Shown here: positions 18,624-28,104 of the stretch, piece by piece
How positions within the stretch are numbered: position 1 is the first letter of the stretch
How the letters are laid out: each line of letters opens with the position of its first letter
Position numbers and translations under genes: made by a program
NCBI GenBank assembly: GCA_002705085.1
Contig: PAHO01000049.1
Coordinates: 6,160 to 70,159, forward strand
Direction: 5' to 3'
DNA: 64,000 nt
DNA from: Phycisphaerae bacterium
Lineage (GTDB): Bacteria > Planctomycetota > Phycisphaerae > Phycisphaerales > SM1A02
Notes under the pieces: model-generated
The model's database searches: none
The model's input: the letters and a program-made list of their open reading frames with translations, nothing else
What the model was told of the DNA's origin: nothing

Positions 18624-19051
18624 GATCCCCCACCTTTCCGCGTGGCCACTGAAACCTTCAGGTCAGGTTTGCCCGCGGCCATCGCGCCGATCTTGGCTTC
18701 GTCGATCACTCGCATGAGATCACCCGCATCAGCAGACCGATCGGCCTCGACGATCACCGGAAGTTCTTCGCGTTGAAGTTTTCGACGAATCAATGGCTGA
18801 ATACCACTGAACCCGATGGGCTTTTCATTGAAGATCACCTCGCCCTCCTCGGTCAGGGCGATGATGATGCTCTGCTTCTCTAAGTTGACACTGGAAGCCG
18901 CCTGCGGCTTGTCCACCTCGACCCCAGTCTCTTCAACAAAGGTGGTGGTCACGATGAAGAAGATCAAAAGAATGAACACACAGTCGATCAACGGGGACAT
19001 GTCGATCAGTGTTTCTTCACCAGAATCTGTGTTGTCTCGGAATCGTCCCAT
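18620..19051 (-). CDS. exbD: Biopolymer transport protein ExbD/TolR
   Basis: 143 residues. Classic ExbD: a short cytoplasmic N-terminus, DMSPLIDCVFILLIFFIVTTTF with the essential membrane Asp, then a periplasmic domain ending in ADRSADAGDLMRVIDEAKIGA. It forms the proton channel with ExbB. The frame is open upstream, but the ATG at 19051 starts the homologous region. It begins 16 bases after the exbB stop. Confidence 0.92.
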   Translation of the reverse strand: MGRFRDNTDSGEETLIDMSPLIDCVFILLIFFIVTTTFVEETGVEVDKPQAASSVNLEKQSIIIALTEEGEVIFNEKPIGFSGIQPLIRRKLQREELPVIVEADRSADAGDLMRVIDEAKIGAMAAGKPDLKVSVATRKGGGS

Positions 19052-19067
19052 GGCATGGTCTCCAGAA

Positions 19068-19694
19068 TCAAGCCGCCATCGACCGGCGAAGCAATCGCTG
19101 CCGGCACATCGTCTCAAGTCGATCGAGGAAGTAGCGGTACTCCGCAAACTTTCGACCAAGCACGTATTGGAAGAAAAGCCCCGGCAGGGCAATGACCAGC
19201 CCAGTCATGGTGGTCACCAACGCTTCGGAAATCCCGCCGGCGATCGCGCTCATCGTCTGGTCGCCACCCGAACCTTCTGACAGGGCCGCGAAGGTCGTGA
19301 GCATGCCGGTGACCGTGCCCAACAAGCCGAGCAGTGGGGCCGCGCTGACACACACCTTCATCAGCTTCAACTCACGCTCCAAGGGACGAATTTGACTGGC
19401 CTGGACGCTGGCGAGGCGGCTCTGAACGGCGTCCAAGGAATCGCAGGCCGCAAAATCAGAAACCAGATCACCCACCCGTCCCTCCCGGAGGTGGGCCTGC
19501 TCCAGCCACTTAGGAAGATCTGACAACTTGACGCCGCGGTGACCAAAGGCCGCCACCTCCAGCCAGACCCGAAGCCCCAAACCAAACATCGCCAACGCGG
19601 TCAGCGCAATGGCAATCATGGCCCAACCACCCGTATTCCAGGTCTGAAGGGCTTCCTGCCACAGGGAACTAGGTTGGAGACTCGGGCTGGTCAA
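19068..19694 (-). CDS. exbB: MotA/TolQ/ExbB proton channel family protein (ExbB2)
   Basis: 208 residues with three membrane helices: one near residue 25 and a pair containing LLGLLGTVTGMLTTFAALS and GGISEALVTTMTGLVIALPGLFFQYVL, the proton-channel signature. It is a second, shorter member of the family next to the TtpC-like gene; the two stop/start within 2 bases. Together with ExbD and TonB it forms the energising complex. Confidence 0.92.
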   Translation of the reverse strand: MTSPSLQPSSLWQEALQTWNTGGWAMIAIALTALAMFGLGLRVWLEVAAFGHRGVKLSDLPKWLEQAHLREGRVGDLVSDFAACDSLDAVQSRLASVQASQIRPLERELKLMKVCVSAAPLLGLLGTVTGMLTTFAALSEGSGGDQTMSAIAGGISEALVTTMTGLVIALPGLFFQYVLGRKFAEYRYFLDRLETMCRQRLLRRSMAA

Positions 19695-19696
19695 GA

Positions 19697-21193
19697 TCAG
19701 TCCTCACCGTCTTCCTGAGTGCTTTCCTCAGCTGCAGCGCTGGTCGGAGTCATCTCTTCGGGTTCTGGATCAACCGCTTCCTCCGCGGGCTTGCCTTGGA
19801 GGATGGCTAAAACGTTGGTGAAAGAAATGGCCGCTTGCTCCATGCCATCGATCTTTCCTTTCGCAGTCCGGCTTAGGAAGGCATGAATGATCAGCGAGGG
19901 GATGGCCACCACAAGACCGAACTTGGTGGTGATCAAAGCTTCAGAGATACCACCCGAAAGGGTTTTTGGATCACCAGTACCAAAGACCGTAATCATCTTG
20001 AAGGTGTTGATGATGCCGGTCACGGTGCCCAACAGCCCCATGAGCGGGGCCGCCGCGGCAATGATGGCCACCAGAGGCAGCAGCCGTTGCAGCTTCAGTT
20101 TGGTCTCAAGGACGGACTCGTACATGATCTCTTCGACGAGTTCCTTCGGATGGTCCATGTGCTCAATGCCATCCGCCAGCATGCGCCCAGTCGGGCCGCC
20201 GATACGGCGGGCCTCGGCCAATGCGGATTCTGAGTCGTTCGCCAGGACCGCAGCTCCCAGACGCTTGATCCGGCGCTTGCTGGCTCTGGGGGTGAACAGC
20301 ATGGAAAAGTATTTCAGAATCGAAACCAGCATCGCGGCCACGAACATCCCGGCGATGGGATACATCACCGGCCCACCTTTTTGGACGTGCTCCAAGAAGG
20401 TCTCTTCCGTTTCCTCGATCTTTCTGGCGTTCAACAGGGTGGGGTCGAGAGGGAAGGTGCCGGCACCGTCTTGCACGAGAGCCTGAGCGGCTTCGGCATC
20501 GGCGGGATTGATAAAGGAAAGCATGGAAGGTTCGAGCGAGTTCGCCCGGGGGTCGGGATGGGATGCACCCGTTCGCCCATCATCCGCCAGGAAGACCCCC
20601 GCCGGGCCGATCAAAACGAATTGACCAGCCAAGACCGAGCCATCGTCATCGACGGCCGTACCGCCGAAGCGCGTGCCCCCGAAGGAATCTTCCAGTCGCT
20701 CAAGGGCCAGATCAAGGATCTTGATCTGCTCGGCGTAGATCTCGGCCGGAGTCAAATTGGAACTTTCCGGTGCGATCCGTGCCGCTTCAATCCGGTCGCC
20801 GTAACGCTGCACCTCGGCGATATGAAGCCGGGGCTCAAAGTTGCGAATGAACTCGCTCAGGAGATTGTTGAGATAGCTGGCCTCATCATTTCGGCTTTTG
20901 ATGTCGGCCGCGAGGTTGGTGAGATCCAAGGTCCGGCCATCGAGAAGACGAACCGTGCTGTCGTATTCGGATCGAACCTCTTGCAGCTCGGTTTCCAAAG
21001 CCGACAGTTCCCGGCTCAAGGGAACGGTTTCAGAAGCAATCCGATCTCGAAGTTCGGCCAGTTCAGCAATCGCCACTTCCAACTGGTTTTGGATGTCGGC
21101 GGACGCAGAATCGAAAGTGACCTCATCGGATTGAGCGATGGAGGGAAGCGCCAAGAAGGCAGCCACGAGGAGCGAAGCAAAGTTGCAATGCAT
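19697..21193 (-). CDS. TtpC-like TonB2-system protein (coiled coil + ExbB/TolQ domain)
   Basis: 498 residues with a signal peptide (MHCNFASLLVAAFLALPSIA). A periplasmic coiled-coil part follows (~25-130), with a middle domain similar in layout to DUF3450 partners. The C-terminal half is a MotA/TolQ/ExbB channel domain (PLMGLLGTVTGIINTFKMITV, GGISEALITTKFGLVVAIPSL) and an acidic tail. This is the architecture of TtpC, the third membrane component required by TonB2 systems of Vibrio. The ATG at 21193 has an AAGGA ribosome-binding site 8 bases upstream. Confidence 0.88.
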   Translation of the reverse strand: MHCNFASLLVAAFLALPSIAQSDEVTFDSASADIQNQLEVAIAELAELRDRIASETVPLSRELSALETELQEVRSEYDSTVRLLDGRTLDLTNLAADIKSRNDEASYLNNLLSEFIRNFEPRLHIAEVQRYGDRIEAARIAPESSNLTPAEIYAEQIKILDLALERLEDSFGGTRFGGTAVDDDGSVLAGQFVLIGPAGVFLADDGRTGASHPDPRANSLEPSMLSFINPADAEAAQALVQDGAGTFPLDPTLLNARKIEETEETFLEHVQKGGPVMYPIAGMFVAAMLVSILKYFSMLFTPRASKRRIKRLGAAVLANDSESALAEARRIGGPTGRMLADGIEHMDHPKELVEEIMYESVLETKLKLQRLLPLVAIIAAAAPLMGLLGTVTGIINTFKMITVFGTGDPKTLSGGISEALITTKFGLVVAIPSLIIHAFLSRTAKGKIDGMEQAAISFTNVLAILQGKPAEEAVDPEPEEMTPTSAAAEESTQEDGED

Positions 21194-21207
21194 CAGTCTG
21201 ATCCTTC

Positions 21208-22011
21208 TTAGTCGATACGAATGGGAAGCCCGACGTACGCCGCAGGCTCGGTGTTCTGCAAAATGGCAATGACCCGGCGAATGGCATCCGCTTCCGCGGG
21301 GGCTTCGGACCACACCCACCCATCAGGACCAGCGGTCCCGGTCCCGGCGACCGCCCCCCGTTCGGCGGCGTAATAGGCTTGCCCCAGACCCAGGTAGACG
21401 ACGGTGACCTCGGCCGAAGCACCGCTTTCAAAGTCTCGCCGCTCGGTCGCGGTGGTGATGGCACGATTGGCTTTGTTCAGCTCGTTGAGGAGGCCCACGA
21501 CGTTCTGGAACCGCTCGCCCAGACCAACTTTGGTGTCTGATTCCGGTTCAGGAATACGGGCCGAAAGAGGTCGGAGACGATCAGCCAACACCGGAGGCAC
21601 CCGGTCCAACAGACGAAGCGTCCTCGACTCGAGTGCGGCAATGGAATCGACCAGGGAGACCGAGGCGGCCTTGAGGGCATCACGTTCGGTTTCGAGTTCG
21701 GTTCTTCGGGTGTCCGCTTCGGTAATGCTGGCCGAGGTCTCGGTGGTTCGTGCCTTGAGGTCCGCGATATCTCGCTGGTAGACCTCCGCACGCTGCATCA
21801 GCATCTCTCGGCCAATCTTCCAGTTGGCCATCTCTTCGGAATACACCCTTCGGGTCTCGACCCACTCGGCAATCATGCTTCGGGTGTCCTCCAGATTGGC
21901 GCCGTCATCCTGGGGAACCAAGGTGGCGGAGGCACCGAAGGCCATCAGCAACAGCGACGTCGGGAGGAGCAGACGCAAGACTCGGGTTTGAGGTAATCGA
22001 GGGGGTTGCAT
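21208..22011 (-). CDS. DUF3450 family periplasmic protein
   Basis: 267 residues with a signal peptide (LRLLLPTSLLLMAFGASA), a long coiled coil (~35-125) and the conserved C-terminal VTVVYLGLGQAYYA...GWVWSEAP of DUF3450. The family is consistently encoded beside ttpC-exbB-exbD-tonB clusters and is thought to be a periplasmic accessory of that complex; its exact role is not known. It lies 17 bases after the receptor gene and 14 before the TtpC-like gene. Confidence 0.88.
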   Translation of the reverse strand: MQPPRLPQTRVLRLLLPTSLLLMAFGASATLVPQDDGANLEDTRSMIAEWVETRRVYSEEMANWKIGREMLMQRAEVYQRDIADLKARTTETSASITEADTRRTELETERDALKAASVSLVDSIAALESRTLRLLDRVPPVLADRLRPLSARIPEPESDTKVGLGERFQNVVGLLNELNKANRAITTATERRDFESGASAEVTVVYLGLGQAYYAAERGAVAGTGTAGPDGWVWSEAPAEADAIRRVIAILQNTEPAAYVGLPIRID

Positions 22012-22028
22012 AAATCAATCCTGCAGAT

Positions 22029-25000
22029 TCAAAACTCGATTTTGGTCGAGAGGCTTAAGGAAAAGTCAATGCCCTTGGAATAGGCATTGGCGATGATGTT
22101 TTGCTGGTCGATGTACTCAGAGCGGTACACCTCTTTGATCAGCGGATTCAACAAATTTCGTGCCCCCAGGCTCAGCGTGAGATAGCGGCCAAGACGCTGG
22201 GAGAAGGTGACGTTGAGCGTGTCGTAGGGCACGCTGAAGATGTTGGGAATGTAGTTGTCGTTTTCGACGGTCGCCCCGGCAACCAGACTGGTGCCCTGGC
22301 GGGTGTAATACACGCCGAACTGTGAACCAGTCTCCTCATTGTCGTAATTGAGGAAGAGGTTCAGAAGGTATTCCGGCGCATTGGCCATCTGGCGTTCACT
22401 CATCGGCGCCTGGATCACCGGAGAGTCAAACGTGGCGGCCTCGTCCGCCGGAAGGGTGACCACCGAGTCGATAAAGGTGGCATTGAAGCCAACCGAAAGA
22501 CCCGCCCATTCGTCGTTGAATTCACCCAGCTTCTGACGCACTTCGAGTTCAATGCCGTTGAGGGTGCCCTCGTCGTAATTCGTGACCGTCGTGTAACCAA
22601 AACCATTCTGCCGCCGCTGAACGGTTTCGATGGGATCGGTCAGATCCTTGTAAAACCAAGAACCAGAGACCAAGCCACCTTCATACGGGGTCCAGTCCAT
22701 GCGAAGGTCGAGATTGGACAACGTCGAAATGCCAAGCCGTTGGTTGCCAATAAAGATTGGCCCCCCCAGATACTCCTGCTGAATCAGCGGCGTCAGTTCT
22801 TTGTAGGTCTGGCGGGCAATGGTTTGGGACCAGCTCGAGCGGAAGCTGATGTCGTCCTTGATGGACCATCTCAGACTGGCGGCGGGCAAAAAGTCGGAGC
22901 GGGAGAAATTAACATCCGCTACTCCGGGCTCCAGTTCAATCGGCCCCCCCAGCACATAGTCGTAGTACACCGCAAAATCAGACTGTGGCGTGACGGTGAT
23001 CCCAAGATCGGTCTGCTCCAACCGAGCCCCGACCGTAGCCGACATGGTTGGAGAGATCGGGTAATCCATCATCAGATAAGCGGCATCAATGGCTTGCGTT
23101 CCCACGTAATCAGCACCAACTTGAGCATCACGCAGGTAGTAGGGGTTGTCTTCAAAAAAGTCGGAGTATGAGCCGTCGAATCCCGCGCCATTCAAGATTT
23201 GAGAGGCTTGCTCGTAGTTGATGTCAGACGGGTCAAGGCCATTGTCGAAGCCGAGATCACCCGTGTTGGACAAGGCAAAATTGTCAAAGGTACGGTCGGT
23301 CCGATCGGCAAACAATCCCGCCGAGACCGCCCCAGATCGCTTCCGATCGACCTCAAAGGGCAAGGACAGGTCCAACGAAAGTTGATCACTGGTTTCTTCA
23401 ATGTCCTCCCACGTACGAGTGAGATTGCCGAAGTTCACATTCGCCCCGGGCTGGAACAACGTCCAGCCACCGTTCGAATTGCCATCGGTACCACCGTCGC
23501 GCCAGATCCCGGCCAATCGCCTGGAGTCTGGGGTGTACGAAGAGGCAATAGAGGAAGAAGCACTGAAGGTGAGTTCAGGCGTCAGCCACTGAACTCCTGG
23601 CAGGTTGGGTTGCCAGCCGGCGAGTCGGTGGGTCACCAAAAGTTGCAGGGTCTGGGTGTACCGTTCGTTGTACGTCAGCGCTTCCGAACGCACGTACGGG
23701 GAAACGTCAGGGTTGGCGTCGACACCTCCGGGGAAATCTGGTGAACCGTCACCATTCCCGTCGAACGCAGGATCAAGATAGAAGTCACGGCCCCGCGTGT
23801 TGGTGGCCAAGACGGCGGTGTCCTTGACATCTCGGGTGTAGAGATAATTCAGAGCAACATCCGTGTTGTCCAGCTCCAAGGTCAAGGACGCAAAGCCGCC
23901 CCAGTTCACCGACTGACTGGCGCGGGTGACGTCATAGACGCGGGTCAAAAATTCTTCCGGAGCGGTCTGCTGGGTATCGGCCGGAGCCATGACGGCATCG
24001 AGACCTTCACGCGACCAACGGTCGTTGATGCCGTCGTCGTAATAAGAGGCGTCTCGGTTGTAGAAGACGGAAGTGTTCAAGCCAAGCAGCCCCCCGCCAA
24101 TCAGTGGGATGCTGCTCGACAGTTCTTCTCGTCCTCCGGCCGCCAGAGTGAACCCCCCTTGGATGGGCGACTGGATGGTTGAAACGCCAAGCGCCCCTGG
24201 CCGGTCCACCACGAAATTGAAATCTGGAGTGCCCCCACCGAGACCTTCAAAATACGGGCCAACCCGGCTGGTGGTGCGGCTGTCACTTTCAAATCCAAAG
24301 TCACCCACACCTCCACCGTCGTACGACAAGAAGTCGCTTCGACCACTCGCTTGGGAATTCCAGCGGGTGGAGGCTTTGAAGGAAAAATAGGTGACATCCG
24401 GGACACCCTTCAGCACCATGTTCACCGCCCCGCCGGAGGCATCACCCTGCTGATCGGGGGTAAACGTTTTGCTGACTTCGATGGTCCGGATCACCGTGGA
24501 GGGGAACTGGTCCAGTTCGACCGCACGTTTGTCAGCATCGGCGGTGGGCAAACGGATACCGTTCAGTTGGCTGTTCACGTAACGGTCAGGAAGACCTCGC
24601 ACCACGGCGTATTTGCCGTCTTGAACCGTGGCACCAGAAATAAGCTTCAGGGCCGCTCCGGCATCGCCGGCACCCGCACGACTGATGAGTTCAGAGCTGA
24701 TCGAGTCCAGAAGGGCGGGGCTTTCTGCTCTCAATTGAAGCAGGCCCAATTCGGTCCCACCAACGGTCTCCACTTTTTCAACGACGAACTCTTCTTGATC
24801 GTCGAACTGCCCCATCAGTTCGAAGTTCACATCCGAGGGGGTGCCGGATCGAACAACTACGTCACCCCGTAGGCTTTGGATGAATCCAGCCTTGGAGACC
24901 ACAATGGTGTACACCCCAGGCGGGACATCATTCAAAAGCCAGTTTCCGTCCGAGCCCGATTGGGCGGTGCGTTCAAGCTCCGAAACCACAATCCTTGCGT

Positions 25001-25115
25001 CGGCCAGAGGAAGACCAAAATCGCCATCCATCACTCTTCCGCGCAGTGCCCCAGCATCTTGCGCAAAGCTCCAAGATGCGAGAACGAGCGCGAAAATATG
25101 GGTGGGATGGAGCAT
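22029..25115 (-). CDS. TonB-dependent outer-membrane receptor with carboxypeptidase-regulatory-like N-terminal domain
   Basis: 1028 residues. A signal peptide is followed by a beta-sandwich of the CarboxypepD_reg type (LRGRVMDGDFGLPLADARIVV...GVYTIVVSKAGF, ~22-100). The plug domain has KYAVVRGLPDRYVNSQLNGI and ASGGAVNMVLKG. A 22-strand barrel ends in aromatic FSLSLSTKIEF. It is the only receptor in the operon, so the ExbB/D/TonB set may be dedicated to it. The ligand is unknown. Neither siderophore nor SusD-like partner genes are nearby. The gene begins 3 bases after the upstream TPR-like gene. Confidence 0.92.
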   Translation of the reverse strand: MLHPTHIFALVLASWSFAQDAGALRGRVMDGDFGLPLADARIVVSELERTAQSGSDGNWLLNDVPPGVYTIVVSKAGFIQSLRGDVVVRSGTPSDVNFELMGQFDDQEEFVVEKVETVGGTELGLLQLRAESPALLDSISSELISRAGAGDAGAALKLISGATVQDGKYAVVRGLPDRYVNSQLNGIRLPTADADKRAVELDQFPSTVIRTIEVSKTFTPDQQGDASGGAVNMVLKGVPDVTYFSFKASTRWNSQASGRSDFLSYDGGGVGDFGFESDSRTTSRVGPYFEGLGGGTPDFNFVVDRPGALGVSTIQSPIQGGFTLAAGGREELSSSIPLIGGGLLGLNTSVFYNRDASYYDDGINDRWSREGLDAVMAPADTQQTAPEEFLTRVYDVTRASQSVNWGGFASLTLELDNTDVALNYLYTRDVKDTAVLATNTRGRDFYLDPAFDGNGDGSPDFPGGVDANPDVSPYVRSEALTYNERYTQTLQLLVTHRLAGWQPNLPGVQWLTPELTFSASSSIASSYTPDSRRLAGIWRDGGTDGNSNGGWTLFQPGANVNFGNLTRTWEDIEETSDQLSLDLSLPFEVDRKRSGAVSAGLFADRTDRTFDNFALSNTGDLGFDNGLDPSDINYEQASQILNGAGFDGSYSDFFEDNPYYLRDAQVGADYVGTQAIDAAYLMMDYPISPTMSATVGARLEQTDLGITVTPQSDFAVYYDYVLGGPIELEPGVADVNFSRSDFLPAASLRWSIKDDISFRSSWSQTIARQTYKELTPLIQQEYLGGPIFIGNQRLGISTLSNLDLRMDWTPYEGGLVSGSWFYKDLTDPIETVQRRQNGFGYTTVTNYDEGTLNGIELEVRQKLGEFNDEWAGLSVGFNATFIDSVVTLPADEAATFDSPVIQAPMSERQMANAPEYLLNLFLNYDNEETGSQFGVYYTRQGTSLVAGATVENDNYIPNIFSVPYDTLNVTFSQRLGRYLTLSLGARNLLNPLIKEVYRSEYIDQQNIIANAYSKGIDFSLSLSTKIEF

Positions 25116-25118
25116 GAT

Positions 25119-26330
25119 TTACCAAGGGGACGAAAGCGTGTCCCCAACTGAGCGAAGCCGCGCCGACACCTCTTTGTTTTCGGATTCGGCATGAATCGCG
25201 TACGAGCAAGCAACTTGAACAATGGCTTGCATTTGGGGGCGACCATTGGGGTTTGACGCCGAATGTTCAAAGCCTGCCAGATACGCTGAGAATGCTTCAG
25301 AAGACGCTCCTACCGACAGGTACCCCTCGGCAAGGGCAACCATGGTCCGGTTGCGATATACAGGATTGATCTCATTGTTTGCCGCATCAAAAAGGCCGCG
25401 ACACTCGTCAAGCATCTGGCGTGCTGCGCCTTCTTGACCAGCAGCATGTTTGAGAGACGCTACTGGAGCCAGCAAACGGATAAACCACTGGGGAGTGAAG
25501 TTGGCGGAACGAACCATCCCATCGGCCTCAGCGGCGAGTCGCTGGGCATTTTCAAGGTCGCTGTTTTGGACCGCGTGATTCCCGAGAGTGATCAAGGTGC
25601 GGATCTGGATTTCAATCGGGACGCCCTTCCAGCCCGCTTTGATGGAAGACTCAATCTCGCTCCGGATCTTCTCGTCGCTGTAGAACTGCAAATGCAACCC
25701 AAGCAGTGACCGAATGGCCGTCTGACTTCGATCCATCAATTGCAATCGCATCGTCTCTTGCAGCTCCAAAAGCCTCTCATTGACATTGCTAGAAGTAACA
25801 CCTTTTGCCTGTGCGACCGCCGAATCCACAACGCCGACTTGGTAGTCCTCCAGTTGCTCACCTTCAATGAGAGCCTTGGCCTTTTGAAAATCGCCCACCG
25901 CAGTCCAAGCCTTGGAAATGGCTATCAAAATGTCGGTGCGATGCCACTCTTGCTCAACCCGCTCAGGGGCCGCGAGGTTGTTTGCGATCTCGAGGGAAGG
26001 ACGAACGAGATCAAGACTCGACTTCCCGTCTCTGAGCAGCACCGCTTCGGCGTAACGGGCGTGGGCCATCCCACGACGCCAGTCGGGAATGCGGTCGCCA
26101 AGCTGCTTCGCTTCACTTGTGGCTCCAAGTTCCAGCAAAGCATCCACCACATCGAGCATGGCGACTGAACGGTTTCTGATGTGAGGATCGAGGGGCAACT
26201 TCTCCGCCGAGGCTCCCGCGAACTCCAGCAAATCCACTCGCCAAGCGTCAGCAGAATGGTGAGAAATCACAGCGAGAAAACCAGCCAAAACAGAGTCAAT
26301 AACCATTGCAAAACGATATCTCGGGCCCAT
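25119..26330 (-). CDS. Exported TPR-like protein of unknown function
   Basis: 403 residues. The N-terminus (MVIDSVLAGFLAVISHHSADA if started at 26306) looks like a signal peptide. The remainder is alpha-helical with repeat-like segments (DVVDALLELGATSEAKQLGDRI, LITLGNHAVQNSDLENAQRLA, ALAEGYLSVGASSEAFSAYL), i.e. degenerate TPRs. It is the first gene of the TonB operon, only 3 bases upstream of the receptor. It could handle the imported ligand or its polymeric source, but this is inference. No named family is recognised. Confidence 0.7.
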   Translation of the reverse strand: MGPRYRFAMVIDSVLAGFLAVISHHSADAWRVDLLEFAGASAEKLPLDPHIRNRSVAMLDVVDALLELGATSEAKQLGDRIPDWRRGMAHARYAEAVLLRDGKSSLDLVRPSLEIANNLAAPERVEQEWHRTDILIAISKAWTAVGDFQKAKALIEGEQLEDYQVGVVDSAVAQAKGVTSSNVNERLLELQETMRLQLMDRSQTAIRSLLGLHLQFYSDEKIRSEIESSIKAGWKGVPIEIQIRTLITLGNHAVQNSDLENAQRLAAEADGMVRSANFTPQWFIRLLAPVASLKHAAGQEGAARQMLDECRGLFDAANNEINPVYRNRTMVALAEGYLSVGASSEAFSAYLAGFEHSASNPNGRPQMQAIVQVACSYAIHAESENKEVSARLRSVGDTLSSPW

Positions 26331-26404
26331 TTGGGCGGATGTGCAGGTGATAAGGGAAGTGTTAAGGTTGTGTTAGAGAGCCGCCCCTAGGACACCATAA
26401 ACGT

Positions 26405-26436
26405 AAAAAAAGGGGCCGCCTTGCGGCGGCCCCTTT
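26405..26436 (-). terminator. Strong rho-independent terminator
   Basis: Reading the minus strand: AAAGGGGCCGCC, loop GCAA, GGCGGCCCCTTT, then a T-tract (26405-26411 as A on +). A 12-bp GC-rich stem with a T-tail separates the beta-helix gene from the TonB operon. Confidence 0.92.
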
Positions 26437-26493
26437 ACTGAATCCAAATAGAACGACTTTTCAAGCAAGCCGTTCTCTCGGAGAGCAACCAGA

Positions 26494-28104
26494 TCAGTTG
26501 CCGGTGCAGCCCCAGTCAGCGAGGACGGAGGTGAGGTCGGAGAAGCCAACCTCGCCGTCACCGTTGACATCGCCGGAGCATGTGCCACCGAGGAAGAAGC
26601 CGAACTCATCAGCCGCGGTCCATCCCAAGCACCAGTTCTCGCTTTGAGAGAAGCCACCGCGGTATGCCACTGGAGAGTAGAAGCCATCGGATGGAGGAGC
26701 ATCGGTGGCTTGGTTGATACCAAGTCCAAGAGGACGAGGATCAATACCCACGACAGGGTTCACGTTCTTACCACCAGCAACAACGACTGGTCCACGAACC
26801 AAAGCGTTGATGGGGAGGGCGTCGGTTTCAACGTTGGTGTCACGCATGGACTGCGGAAGCAAGCTGTTGTAAGGGTCGCCGGAAATGTCACCAAATCCGG
26901 AGATGACGCAGTCGGTGATTTCGCAAAGCTTGCCACCAACGGTTTGGGCCTGGTACATGCCGTCCATAAAGGCAGCGTCTGCGGAAGCGTTGACGCTGTC
27001 AACGTACGGAGAGCCGTCGGCCTCGTAGGCGTCGGTGGTGAATCGGTCAGCCAAGCTCAGGGTGCCGTTGTGACCGTAGCCAGAAGAACCGTCGCCGTCA
27101 TCACCGTCGGCACGAACGAGCTTGTCACCCTTACCGATGAAGATGCAGTTGCGGTATTGGACGCTCGCGTTGTCACGCCAGGTGGTGGTGCCGTCACCGG
27201 ACTCGGTGTTGGCCACGGTGGTGAAGTTGTAGAAGGTGCAACGGGTACGAGGCTGAGCATCAGAGTTTTCAGCACCGTCGAGTTCGAAGATGTTGTCACC
27301 CAAGCCCGAACCTTGGGAAGCATCACGGGAGTACCCTTGGACGATCAGGCCAAACTGAGCGCGGCCACGCCATCCCATGTCGCAGTCGAAGGAATCATCA
27401 CCGATGTTCCAGATGGCCACGTACTTCAGGGAGACGGTGCCGCCCCAGATTTCGATGCCATCATCAACGTTGTTCATGATTTCAACGTGGTCGATCTGGG
27501 TGTTGCGACCCAACGCGCCCAAAGAAAGACCGTTGAGTTCGTTGGCCAAACCAAGCACTCGACCGCCGTAGCGGAGAGACAGGTAAGAAATATTGCCAGC
27601 GTCGTAGTCATCATCGCCACCGCCATAGTTGTTGAGCGACGGGTTTCCAGCTTCTTCGACCAAGCCTTCCATGTTGGCTTCGTTGGAGGCACTTGGCGCG
27701 AGGGTGTTGCCAGGGAAGCCACCAGAGTTGGTCACACCATCAAAGCCGATGTAAGCATCGCCACAGATGGTCAAGTTGCCCCATTCGTTGCAAGACGCAC
27801 GCCAGTTGCCGTTGTCTTCACTGGAAGTCATCACAACGGGAGCGTTTGAGTCACCGTTGACGAAGATTTGACCACCATTCACAACGCAAAGAGCGCCGGA
27901 GCCGTTGGCGGTTGCAGTGGAGACAACCCGAGTTCCAGCTTCGATGGTCAGGGTTGCACCTGGTCGAACGTAGATCTGGGTGGTCAGGTTGTATTCGTTG
28001 TCAGCCGTCCAGGTGACAGAGGATTCGATGTCGGAAGTGACATCAACGGTTGCGGCCATTGCGGCACCAGATGCTGCAAGGGCAATGAACATTGCATTTT
28101 TCAC
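26494..28104 (-). CDS. Secreted beta-helix-like protein with GC-type dockerin
   Basis: 536 residues with a signal peptide (KNAMFIALAASGAAMAATVDV). Then a right-handed parallel beta-helix-like domain with short repeating strands (IYVRPGATLTIEAGTRVV, IDHVEIMNNVDDGIEIWGGTV, YVAIWNIGDDSFDCD). A C-terminal dockerin repeat ends the protein (SGDVNGDGEVGFSDLTSVLADWGC). GTG at 28104 is chosen because GGAG lies 8 bases upstream; a longer frame to 28179 has no such site. It is encoded just upstream of, and on the same strand as, the TonB operon but is separated from it by a strong terminator. Many low-complexity GGT/GTC codons suggest strong expression. Confidence 0.8.
   Translation of the reverse strand: MKNAMFIALAASGAAMAATVDVTSDIESSVTWTADNEYNLTTQIYVRPGATLTIEAGTRVVSTATANGSGALCVVNGGQIFVNGDSNAPVVMTSSEDNGNWRASCNEWGNLTICGDAYIGFDGVTNSGGFPGNTLAPSASNEANMEGLVEEAGNPSLNNYGGGDDDYDAGNISYLSLRYGGRVLGLANELNGLSLGALGRNTQIDHVEIMNNVDDGIEIWGGTVSLKYVAIWNIGDDSFDCDMGWRGRAQFGLIVQGYSRDASQGSGLGDNIFELDGAENSDAQPRTRCTFYNFTTVANTESGDGTTTWRDNASVQYRNCIFIGKGDKLVRADGDDGDGSSGYGHNGTLSLADRFTTDAYEADGSPYVDSVNASADAAFMDGMYQAQTVGGKLCEITDCVISGFGDISGDPYNSLLPQSMRDTNVETDALPINALVRGPVVVAGGKNVNPVVGIDPRPLGLGINQATDAPPSDGFYSPVAYRGGFSQSENWCLGWTAADEFGFFLGGTCSGDVNGDGEVGFSDLTSVLADWGCTGN

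Noticed and set aside
20381-21211. 276-codon plus-strand frame inside the TtpC-like gene
   Set aside because: No domain features; antisense to a well supported gene.
26644-27849. 401-codon plus-strand frame with Val/Gly-rich repeats
   Set aside because: Antisense of the beta-helix gene; its low complexity mirrors that gene's codon usage, and the minus strand has a signal peptide, ribosome-binding site and dockerin.
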